NCBI GenBank assembly: GCA_914767715.1
Contig: OU612072.1
Location: 19,036,001 to 19,096,000 of the forward strand
Source: Membranipora membranacea
Lineage: Eukaryota; Bryozoa; Gymnolaemata; Cheilostomatida; Membraniporidae
Direction: 5' to 3'
DNA length: 60,000 nucleotides
Shown: positions 47,458 to 59,134 of the stretch, piece by piece
How positions within the stretch are numbered: position 1 is the first letter of the stretch
Layout of the letters: every line of letters begins with the position of its first letter
The notes under the pieces: model-generated
What the model saw: only the letters and a program-made list of their open reading frames with translations
Told to the model about the DNA's origin: nothing
Databases searched by the model: none
Made by a program: the position numbers and the translations under genes

Positions 47458-50400
47458 GATCTTGATATTCGGGATTTTGAATGAGGCCAATGAGGCCATC
47501 AACTGGTCAGAGTTTGAAAAAATTCCAATTGCTATTTCAAATTTGAGCCTGCCGTTTGGCATGTTTTTTTATGACAAAAGTGGCCAAGGTTAAAAAGGTT
47601 GCTGACGCCAAAAAAAGAGGAGCAGTCCCGAACGGGTTTCAGTTTCAAAGTCAGCATGAAATTTCCTACGTTATAGAGCAGGTTAGAAGGAAATATATTT
47701 TTTAAACCGGCCGTAAATAAAACCAAGGGTCCCCCCTTTGTTTCTTTTTAAAATTTTAAACTCACTCTAATTCCTGTTCTATTTATCGGAGGATCTTGAT
47801 ATTCGGGACTTAGAATGAGGCCAATGACGCCATCAACTGGTCAGAGTTTGAAAGAATTCCAATTGCTATTTAAAATTTGAGCCTGCCTTTTGGCATGTTT
47901 TTTCGTGACAAAAGTTGCCCAGGTTAAAAAGGTTGCTGACGCCAAACAAAGAGGAGCAGTCCCGAACGGGTTTCAGTGTCAATGTCAGCATAAAATTGCC
48001 TACGCTATAGAGCAGGTTAGAAGGATATCTATTTTTTAAACTGGCCGTAAAAAAAACCAAGGGTCCCCCCTTTGTTACTTTTTTTAATTTTAAACTCGCT
48101 CTAATTCCTGTTCTATTTATCCTAGGATCTTGATATTCGGGACTTAGAAAGAGGCCAATGAGGCCATCAACTGCTCAGAGTTTGAAAGATTTTCCGATTG
48201 CTAATTCAAATTTGAGCCTGCCTTTTGGCATGTTTTTTCATGACAAAAGTGGCCCTCGTTAAAAAGGTTGCTGACGCCAAACAAAGAGGAGCAGTCCCGA
48301 ACGGGTTTCAGTTTCAAAATCAGCATGAAATTGCCTACGTTATAGAGCAGGTTAGAGGGAAATCAATTTTTAAACTGGCCGTAAAAAAACCAAGAGTCCC
48401 CCCTTTGTTACTTTTTTAAATTTTAAACTCGCTCTAATTCCCGTTCTATTTATCGTAGGATCTTGATATTCGGGACTTAGAATGAGGCCAATGAGACAAT
48501 CAACTGGTCAGAGTTTGAAAGAATTCCGATGGCTATTTCAAATTTGAGCCTGCCGTTTGGCATGTTTTTTTATGACAAAAGTGGCCCTCGTTAAAAAGGT
48601 TGCTGACGCCAAACAAAGAGGGGCAGTCCCGAACGGGTTTCAGTTTCAAAGTCAGCATGAGATTGCCTACGTTATAGAGCAGGTTAGAAGGAAATCTATT
48701 TTTTAAACTGGCCGTAAAAAAAACCAAGGGTCCCCCCTTTGTTACTTTTTTAAATTTTAAACTCGCTCTAATTCCTGTTCTATTTATCGTAGGATCTTGA
48801 TATTCGGGACTTAGAATGAGGCCAATGAGACCATCAACTGGTCAGAGTTTGAAAGAATTCCGATGGCTATTTCAAATTTGACCCTGCCGTTTGACATGTT
48901 TTTTATGACAAAAGTGGCCCAGGTTAAAAAGGTTGCTGACGCCAAACAAAGAGGAGCAGTCCCGAACAGGTTTCAGTTTCATAGTCAGCATGAAATTGCC
49001 TACGTTATAGAGCAGGTTAGAAGGAAATCTATTTTTTAAACTGGCCGTAAAAAAAACCAAGTGTCCCCCCTTTGTTACTTTTTTAAATTTTAACTCGCTC
49101 TAATTCCTGTTCTATTTATCCTAGGATCTTGATATTCGGGACTTAGAATAAGGCCAATGAGGCCATCAACCGGTCAGAGTTTGAAAGAATTCCGATTGCT
49201 ATTTCAAATTTGAGCCTGCCGTTTGGCATGTTTTTTTATGACAAAAGTGGCCAAGGTTAAAAAGGTTGCTGACGCCAAAAAAAGAGGAGCAGTCCCGAAC
49301 GGGTTTCAGTTTCAAAGTCAGAATGAAATTTCCTACGTTATAGAGCAGGTTAGAAGGAATATATTTTTTAAACCGGCCGTAAATAAAACCAAGGGTCCCC
49401 CCATTGTTACTTTTTAAAATTTTAAACTCACTCTAATTCCTGTTCTATTTATCGGAGGATCTTGATATTCGGGACTTAGAATGAGGCCAATGAGGCCATC
49501 AACTGCTCAGAGTTTGAAAGAATTCCGATTGCTAATTCAAATTTGAGCCTCCCGTTTGGCATGTTTTTTTATGACAAAAGTGGCCAAGGTTAAAAAGGTT
49601 GCTGACGCCAAACAAAGAGGAGCAGTCCCGAACGGGTTTCAGCTTTAAAGTCAGCATGAAATTGCCTACGTTATAGAGCGGGTTAGAAGGAAATCTATTT
49701 TTTAAAATGGCCGTAAAAAAAACCAAGGGTCCCCCCTTTGTTACCTTTTTAAATTTTAACTCGCTCTAATTCCTGTTCTATTTATCCTAGGATCTTGATA
49801 TTCGGGACTTAGAAAGAGGCCAATGAGACCATCAACTGGTCAGAGTTTGAAAGAATTCCAATTGCTATTTCAAATTTGAGCCTGCCTTGTGGCATGTTTT
49901 TTCATGACAAAAGTGGCCCTCGTTAAAAAGGTTGCTGACGCCAAACAAAGAGGGGCAGTCCCGAACGGGTTTCAGTTTTTAAAGTCAGCATGAAATTGCC
50001 TACGTTATAGAGCAGGTTAGAAGGAATTCTATTTTTTAAACTGGCCGTAAAAAAAACCAAGGGTCCCCCCTTTGTTACCTTTTTAAATTTTAACTCGCTC
50101 TAATTCCTGTTCTATTTATCCTAGGATCTTGATATTCGGGACTTAGAAAGAGGCCAATAAGGCCATCAACTGGTCAGAGTTTGAAAGAATTCCGATTGCT
50201 ATTTCAAATTTGAGCCTGCCTTTTGGCATGTTTTTTCATGACAAAAGTGGCCCTCGTTAAAAAAGTTGCTGACGCCAAACAAAGAGGAGCAGTCCCGAAC
50301 GGGTTTCAGTTTCAAAGTCAGCATGAAATTGCCTACGTTATAGAGCAGGTTAGAAGGAAATCTATTCTTTAAACTGGCCGTAAAAAAAACCAAGGGTCCC

Positions 50401-53400
50401 CCCTTTGTTACTTTTTTAAATTTTAAACTCGCTCTAATTCCTGTTCTATTTATCGTAGGATCTTGATATTTGGGACTTAGAATGAGACCAATGAGGCCAT
50501 CTACTGGTCAGAGTTTGAAAGAATTCCGATGGCTATTTCAAATTTGACCCTGACGTTTAGCATGTTTTTTTATGACAAAAGTGGCCCAGGTTAAAAAGGT
50601 TGCTGACGCCAAACAAAGATCAGCAGTCCCGAACGGGTTTCAGTTTCAAAGTCAGCATGAAATTGCCTACGTTATAGAGCAGGTTATGAGGAAAATTTTT
50701 TTTTTAAGCTGGCCGGAAAAAAAACAAAGGGTCCCCCCTTTGTTACTTTTTTAAATTTTAAACTCGCTCTAATCCCTGTTCTATTTATCGTAGGATCTTG
50801 ATATTCGGGACTTAGAATGAGGCCAATGAGGCCATCAACTGGTCAGAGTTTGAAAGAATTCCGATGGCTATTTCAAATTTGAGCCTGCCGTTTGGCATGT
50901 TTTTTTATGACAAAAGTGGCCCTCGTTAAAAAGGTTGCTGACGCCAAACAAAGAGGGGCAGTCCCGAACGGGTTTCAGTTTCAAAGTCAGCATGAAATTG
51001 CCTACGTTATAGAGCAGGTTAGAAGGAAATCAATTTTTTAAACTGGCCGTAAAAAAAACCAAGGGTCCCCCCTTTGTTACTTTTTTAAATTTTAAACTCG
51101 CTCTAATCCCTGTTCTATTTATCGTAGGATCTTGATATTCGGGACTTAGAATGAGGCCAATGAGGCCATCAACTGGTCAGAGTTTGAAAGAATTCCGATT
51201 GCTATTTCAAATTTGAGCCTGCCTTTTGGCATGTTTTTTCATGACAAAAGTGGCCCTCGTTAAAAAGGTTGCTGACGCCAAACAAAGAGGAGCAGTCCCG
51301 AACGGGTTTCAGTTTCAAAGTCAGCATGATATTGCCTACGTTATAGAGCAGGTTAGAGGGAAATCAATTTTTTAAACTGGCCGTGAAAAAACCAAAAGTC
51401 CCCCCTTTGTTACTTTTTTTAATTTTAAACTCGCTCTAATTCCTGTTCTATTTATCCTAGGATCTTGATATTCGGGACTTAGAATGAGGCCAATGAGGCC
51501 ATCAACTGCTCAGAGTTTGAAAGAATTCCGATTGCTAATTCAAATTTGAGCCTCCCGTTTGGCATGTTTTTTTATGACAAAAGTGGCCCAGGTTAAAAAG
51601 GTTGCTGACGCCAAACAAAGAGGAGCAGTCCCGAACGGGTTTCAGCTTTAAAGTCAGCATGAAATTGCCTACGTTATAGAGCGGGTTAGAAGGAAATCTA
51701 TTTTTTAAAATGGCCGTAAAAAAAATCAAGGGTCCCCCCTTTGTTACTTTTTTTAATTTTAAACTCGCTCTAATTCCTGTTCTATTTATCGTAGGATCTT
51801 GATATTCGGGACTTAGAATGAGGCCAATGAGGCCATCAACTGGTGAGAGTTTGAAAGAATTCACCTTGCTATTTCAAATTCGAGCCTGCCTTTTGGCATG
51901 TTTTTTCATGACAAAAGTGGCCCTCGTCAAAAAGGTTGCTGACGCCAAACAAAGAGGGGCAGTCCCGAACGGGTTTCAGTTTCAAAGTCAGCATGAAATT
52001 GCCTACGTTATAGAGCAGGTTAGAAGGAAATCTATTTTTTAAACTGGCCGTAAAAAAAACCAAGGGTCCCCCCTTTGTTACCTTTTTAAATTTTAACTCG
52101 CTCTAATTCCTGTTCTATTTATCCTAGGATCTTGATATTCGGGACCTAGAAAGAGGCCAATGAGGCCATCAACTGGTGAGAGTTTGAAAGAATTCCGATT
52201 GCTATTTCAAATTTGAGCCTGCCTTTTGGCATGTTTTTTTATGACAAAAGTGGCCAAGGTTAAAAAGGTTGCTGACGCCAAAAAAAGAGGAGCAGTCCCG
52301 AACGGGTTTCAGTTTCAAAGTCAGCATGAAATTTCCTACGTTATAGAGCAGGTTAGAAGGAAATATATTTTTTAAACCGGCCGTAAATAAAACCAAGGGT
52401 CCCCCCTTTGTTTCTTTTTAAAATTTTAAACTCACTCTAATTCCTGTTCTATTTATCGGAGGATCTTGATATTCGGGACTTAGAATGAGGCCAATGACGC
52501 CATCAACTGGTCAGAGTTTGAAAGAATTCCAATTGCTATTTAAAATTTGAGCCTGCCTTTTGGCATGTTTTTTCGTGACAAAAGTGGCCCAGGTTAAAAA
52601 GGTTGCTGACGCCAAACAAAGAGGAGCAGTCCCGAACGGGTTTCAGTGTCAATGTCAGCATAAAATTGCCTACGCTATAGAGCAGGTTAGAAGGATATCT
52701 ATTTTTTAAACTGGCCGTAAAAAAAACCAAGGGTCCCCCCTTTGTTACTTTTTTTAATTTTAAACTCGCTCTAATTCCTGTTCTATTTATCCTAGGATCT
52801 TGATATTCGGGACTTAGAAAGAGGCCAATGAGGCCATCAACTGCTCAGAGTTTGAAAGATTTTCCGATTGCTAATTCAAATTTGAGCCTGCCTTTTGGCA
52901 TGTTTTTTCATGACAAAAGTGGCCCTCGTTAAAAAGGTTGCTGACGCCAAACAAAGAGGAGCAGTCCCGAACGGGTTTCAGTTTCAAAATCAGCATGAAA
53001 TTGCCTACGTTATAGAGCAGGTTAGAGGGAAATCAATTTTTAAACTGGCCGTAAAAAAACCAAGAGTCCCCCCTTTGTTACTTTTTTAAATTTTAAACTC
53101 GCTCTAATTCCCGTTCTATTTATCGTAGGATCTTGATATTCGGGACTTAGAATGAGGCCAATGAGACAATCAACTGGTCAGAGTTTGAAAGAATTCCGAT
53201 GGCTATTTCAAATTTGAGCCTGCCGTTTGGCATGTTTTTTTATGACAAAAGTGGCCCTCGTTAAAAAGGTTGCTGACGCCAAACAAAGAGGGGCAGTCCC
53301 GAACGGGTTTCAGTTTCAAAGTCAGCATGAAATTGCCTACGTTATAGAGCAGGTTAGAAGGAAATCTATTTTTTAAACTGGCCGTAAAAAAAACCAAGGG

Positions 53401-56400
53401 TCCCCCCTTTTTTACTTTTTTAAATTTTAAACTCGCTCTAATTCCTGTTCTATTTATCGTAGGATCTTGATATTCGGGACTTAGAATGAGGCCAATGAGA
53501 CCATCAACTGGTCAGAGTTTGAAAGAATTCCGATGGCTATTTCAAATTTGACCCTGCCGTTTGACATGTTTTTTATGACAAAAGTGGCCCAGGTTAAAAA
53601 GGTTGCTGACGCCAAACAAAGAGGAGCAGTCCCGAACAGGTTTCAGTTTCATAGTCAGCATGAAATTGCCTACGTTATAGAGCAGGTTAGAAGGAAATCT
53701 ATTTTTTAAACTGGCCGTAAAAAAAACCAAGTGTCCCCCCTTTGTTACTTTTTTAAATTTTAACTCGCTCTAATTCCTGTTCTATTTATCCTAGGATCTT
53801 GATATTCGGGACTTAGAATAAGGCCAATGAGGCCATCAACCGGTCAGAGTTTGAAAGAATTCCGATTGCTATTTCAAATTTGAGCCTGCCGTTTGGCATG
53901 TTTTTTTATGACAAAAGTGGCCAAGGTTAAAAAGGTTGCTGACGCCAAAAAAAGAGGAGCAGTCCCGAACGGGTTTCAGTTTCAAAGTCAGAATGAAATT
54001 TCCTACGTTATAGAGCAGGTTAGAAGGAATATATTTTTTAAACCGGCCGTAAATAAAACCAAGGGTCCCCCCTTTGTTACTTTTTAAAATTTTAAACTCA
54101 CTCTAATTCCTGTTCTATTTATCGGAGGATCTTGATATTCGGGACTTAGAATGAGGCCAATGAGGCCATCAACTGCTCAGAGTTTGAAAGAATTCCGATT
54201 GCTAATTCAAATTTGAGCCTCCCGTTTGGCATGTTTTTTTATGACAAAAGTGGCCAAGGTTAAAAAGGTTGCTGACGCCAAACAAAGAGGAGCAGTCCCG
54301 AACGGGTTTCAGCTTTAAAGTCAGCATGAAATTGCCTACGTTATAGAGCGGGTTAGAAGGAAATCTATTTTTTAAAATGGCCGTAAAAAAAACCAAGGGT
54401 CCCCCCTTTGTTACCTTTTTAAATTTTAACTCGCTCTAATTCCTGTTCTATTTATCCTAGGATCTTGATATTCGGGACTTAGAAAGAGGCCAATGAGGCC
54501 ATCAACTGGTCAGAGTTTGAAAGAATTCCAATTGCTATTTCAAATTTGAGCCTGCCTTGTGGCATGTTTTTTCATGACAAAAGTGGCCCTCGTTAAAAAG
54601 GTTGCTGACGCCAAACAAAGAGGGGCAGTCCCGAACGGGTTTCAGTTTTTAAAGTCAGCATGAAATTGCCTACGTTATAGAGCAGGTTAGAAGGAATTCT
54701 ATTTTTTAAACTGGCCGTAAAAAAAACCAAGGGTCCCCCCTTTGTTACCTTTTTAAATTTTAACTCGCTCTAATTCCTGTTCTATTTATCCTAGGATCTT
54801 GATATTCGGGACTTAGAAAGAGGCCAATAAGGCCATCAACTGGTCAGAGTTTGAAAGAATTCCGATTGCTATTTCAAATTTGAGCCTGCCTTTTGGCATG
54901 TTTTTTCATGACAAAAGTGGCCCTCGTTAAAAAAGTTGCTGACGCCAAACAAAGAGGAGCAGTCCCGAACGGGTTTCAGTTTCAAAGTCAGCATGAAATT
55001 GCCTACGTTATAGAGCAGGTTAGAAGGAAATCTATTCTTTAAACTGGCCGTAAAAAAAACCAAGGGTCCCCCCTTTGTTACTTTTTTAAATTTTAAACTC
55101 GCTCTAATTCCTGTTCTATTTATCGTAGGATCTTGATATTTGGGACTTAGAATGAGACCAATGAGGCCATCTACTGGTCAGAGTTTGAAAGAATTCCGAT
55201 GGCTATTTCAAATTTGACCCTGACGTTTAGCAAGTTTTTTTATGACAAAAGTGGCCCAGGTTAAAAAGGTTGCTGACGCCAAACAAAGATCAGCAGTCCC
55301 GAACGGGTTTCAGTTTCAAAGTCAGCATGAAATTGCCTACGTTATAGAGCAGGTTATGAGGAAAATTTTTTTTTTAAGCTGGCCGGAAAAAAAACCAAGG
55401 GTCCCCCCTTTGTTACTTTTTTAAATTTTAAACTCGCTCTAATCCCTGTTCTATTTATCGTAGGATCTTGATATTCGGGACTTAGAATGAGGCCAATGAG
55501 GCCATCAACTGGTCAGAGTTTGAAAGAATTCCGATGGCTATTTCAAATTTGAGCCTGCCGTTTGGCATGTTTTTTTATGACAAAAGTGGCCCTCGTTAAA
55601 AAGGTTGCTGACGCCAAACAAAGAGGGGCAGTCCCGAACGGGTTTCAGTTTCAAAGTCAGCATGAAATTGCCTACGTTATAGAGCAGGTTAGAAGGAAAT
55701 CAATTTTTTAAACTGGCCGTAAAAAAAACCAAGGGTCCCCCCTTTGTTACTTTTTTAAATTTTAAACTCGCTCTAATCCCTGTTCTATTTATCGTAGGAT
55801 CTTGATATTCGGGACTTAGAATGAGGCCAATGAGGCCATCAACTGGTCAGAGTTTGAAAGAATTCCGATTGCTATTTCAAATTTGAGCCTGCCTTTTGGC
55901 ATGTTTTTTCATGACAAAAGTGGCCCTCGTTAAAAAGGTTGCTGACGCCAAACAAAGAGGAGCAGTCCCGAACGGGTTTCAGTTTAAAAGTCAGCATGAT
56001 ATTGCCTACGTTATAGAGCAGGTTAGAGGGAAATCAATTTTTTAAACTGGCCGTGAAAAAACCAAAAGTCCCCCCTTTGTTACTTTTTTTAATTTTAAAC
56101 TCGCTCTAATTCCTGTTCTATTTATCCTAGGATCTTGATATTCGGGACTTAGAATGAGGCCAATGAGGCCATCAACTGCTCAGAGTTTGAAAGAATTCCG
56201 ATTGCTAATTCAAATTTGAGCCTCCCGTTTGGCATGTTTTTTTATGACAAAAGTGGCCCAGGTTAAAAAGGTTGCTGACGCCAAACAAAGAGGAGCAGTC
56301 CCGAACGGGTTTCAGCTTTAAAGTCAGCATGAAATTGCCTACGTTATAGGGCGGGTTAGAAGGAAATCTATTTTTTAAAATGGCCGTAAAAAAAATCAAG

Positions 56401-59134
56401 GGTCCCCCCTTTGTTACTTTTTTTAATTTTAAACTCGCTCTAATTCCTGTTCTATTTATCGTAGGATCTTGATATTCGGGACTTAGAATGAGGCCAATGA
56501 GGCCATCAACTGGTGAGAGTTTGAAAGAATTCACCTTGCTATTTCAAATTCGAGCCTGCCTTTTGGCATGTTTTTTCATGACAAAAGTGGCCCTCGTTAA
56601 AAAGGTTGCTGACGCCAAACAAAGAGGGGCAGTCCCGAACGGGTTTCAGTTTCAAAGTCAGCATGAAATTGCCTACGTTATAGAGCAGGTTAGAAGGAAA
56701 TCTATTTTTTAAACTGGCCGTAAAAAAAACCAAGGGTCCCCCCTTTGTTACCTTTTTAAATTTTAACTCGCTCTAATTCCTGTTCTATTTATCCTAGGAT
56801 CTTGATATTCGGGACTTAGAAAGAGGCCAATGAGGCCATCAACTGGTCAGAGTTTGAAAGAATTCCAATTGCTATTTCAAATTTGAGCCTGCCTTGTGGC
56901 ATGTTTTTTCATGACAAAAGTGGCCCTCGTTAAAAAGGTTGCTGACGCCAAACAAAGAGGGGCAGTCCCGAACGGGTTTCAGTTTTTAAAGTCAGCATGA
57001 AATTGCCTACGTTATAGAGCAGGTTAGAAGGAATTCTATTTTTTAAACTGGCCGTAAAAAAAACCAAGGGTCCCCCCTTTGTTACCTTTTTAAATTTTAA
57101 CTCGCTCTAATTCCTGTTCTATTTATCCTAGGATCTTGATATTCGGGACTTAGAAAGAGGCCAATAAGGCCATCAACTGGTCAGAGTTTGAAAGAATTCC
57201 GATTGCTATTTCAAATTTGAGCCTGCCTTTTGGCATGTTTTTTCATGACAAAAGTGGCCCTCGTTAAAAAAGTTGCTGACGCCAAACAAAGAGGAGCAGT
57301 CCCGAACGGGTTTCAGTTTCAAAGTCAGCATGAAATTGCCTACGTTATAGAGCAGGTTAGAAGGAAATCTATTCTTTAAACTGGCCGTAAAAAAAACCAA
57401 GGGTCCCCCCTTTGTTACTTTTTTAAATTTTAAACTCGCTCTAATTCCTGTTCTATTTATCGTAGGATCTTGATATTTGGGACTTAGAATGAGACCAATG
57501 AGGCCATCTACTGGTCAGAGTTTGAAAGAATTCCGATGGCTATTTCAAATTTGACCCTGACGTTTAGCAAGTTTTTTTATGACAAAAGTGGCCCAGGTTA
57601 AAAAGGTTGCTGACGCCAAACAAAGATCAGCAGTCCCGAACGGGTTTCAGTTTCAAAGTCAGCATGAAATTGCCTACGTTATAGAGCAGGTTATGAGGAA
57701 AATTTTTTTTTTAAGCTGGCCGGAAAAAAAACCAAGGGTCCCCCCTTTGTTACTTTTTTAAATTTTAAACTCGCTCTAATCCCTGTTCTATTTATCGTAG
57801 GATCTTGATATTCGGGACTTAGAATGAGGCCAATGAGGCCATCAACTGGTCAGAGTTTGAAAGAATTCCGATGGCTATTTCAAATTTGAGCCTGCCGTTT
57901 GGCATGTTTTTTTATGACAAAAGTGGCCCTCGTTAAAAAGGTTGCTGACGCCAAACAAAGAGGGGCAGTCCCGAACGGGTTTCAGTTTCAAAGTCAGCAT
58001 GAAATTGCCTACGTTATAGAGCAGGTTAGAAGGAAATCAATTTTTTAAACTGGCCGTAAAAAAAACCAAGGGTCCCCCCTTTGTTACTTTTTTAAATTTT
58101 AAACTCGCTCTAATCCCTGTTCTATTTATCGTAGGATCTTGATATTCGGGACTTAGAATGAGGCCAATGAGGCCATCAACTGGTCAGAGTTTGAAAGAAT
58201 TCCGATTGCTATTTCAAATTTGAGCCTGCCTTTTGGCATGTTTTTTCATGACAAAAGTGGCCCTCGTTAAAAAGGTTGCTGACGCCAAACAAAGAGGAGC
58301 AGTCCCGAACGGGTTTCAGTTTCAAAGTCAGCATGATATTGCCTACGTTATAGAGCAGGTTAGAGGGAAATCAATTTTTTAAACTGGCCGTGAAAAAACC
58401 AAAAGTCCCCCCTTTGTTACTTTTTTTAATTTTAAACTCGCTCTAATTCCTGTTCTATTTATCCTAGGATCTTGATATTCGGGACTTAGAATGAGGCCAA
58501 TGAGGCCATCAACTGCTCAGAGTTTGAAAGAATTCCGATTGCTAATTCAAATTTGAGCCTCCCGTTTGGCATGTTTTTTTATGACAAAAGTGGCCCAGGT
58601 TAAAAAGGTTGCTGACGCCAAACAAAGAGGAGCAGTCCCGAACGGGTTTCAGCTTTAAAGTCAGCATGAAATTGCCTACGTTATAGAGCGGGTTAGAAGG
58701 AAATCTATTTTTTAAAATGGCCGTAAAAAAAATCAAGGGTCCCCCCTTTGTTACTTTTTTTAATTTTAAACTCGCTCTAATTCCTGTTCTATTTATCGTA
58801 GGATCTTGATATTCGGGACTTAGAATGAGGCCAATGAGGCCATCAACTGGTGAGAGTTTGAAAGAATTCACCTTGCTATTTCAAATTCGAGCCTGCCTTT
58901 TGGCATGTTTTTTCATGACAAAAGTGGCCCTCGTTAAAAAGGTTGCTGACGCCAAACAAAGAGGGGCAGTCCCGAACGGGTTTCAGTTTCAAAGTCAGCA
59001 TGAAATTGCCTACGTTATAGAGCAGGTTAGAAGGAAATCTATTTTTTAAACTGGCCGTAAAAAAAACCAAGGGTCCCCCCTTTGTTACCTTTTTAAATTT
59101 TAACTCGCTCTAATTCCTGTTCTATTTATCCTAG
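47458..59134 (+). repeat. Nested HOR P-Q-P-Q-Q (7-unit blocks; 14-unit 4670-bp duplication)
   Basis: P is 47458-49790 and 52128-54460 (2333 bp). Q is 49791-52127, 54461-56797 and 56798-59134 (2337 bp each). P+Q forms a 4670-bp, 14-unit repeat present twice; Q was then repeated once more. P1 unit starts are 47458, 47792, 48126, 48459, 48793, 49125 and 49458; Q1 starts are 49791, 50125, 50459, 50794, 51128, 51461 and 51795. Tags in Q include CCTTGTGGC, CAGTTTTTAAAG, AAAGATCAGC, GTTATGAGG, AAACCAAAAGTC and GGTGAGAG. I see only a handful of single-base differences between copies. Confidence 0.93.
52128..52461 (+). repeat. Chimeric unit at the P-Q duplication junction
   Basis: The left side (TAGAAAGAGGCC, GGTGAGAG, CCGATTGC, CCTTTTGGC) matches the X unit at 59135. 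The right side (T7 run with ATGAC, GGCCAAGG, GCCAAAAAAAGAGG, CGTAAATAAAACC) matches unit 47458. This is the expected junction of an unequal exchange that created the 14-unit duplication. The switch lies within about 52222-52240, in the GGCATG and T-run segment. Confidence 0.8.

Noticed and set aside
51535-51864. Minus-strand frame of 109 codons, in three copies (51535-51864, 56205-56534, 58542-58871).
   Set aside because: It is the same minus-strand frame read further back into the neighbouring unit, because homopolymer lengths and single changes happen to keep it open. The three copies are the Q-block duplication, not independent conservation.
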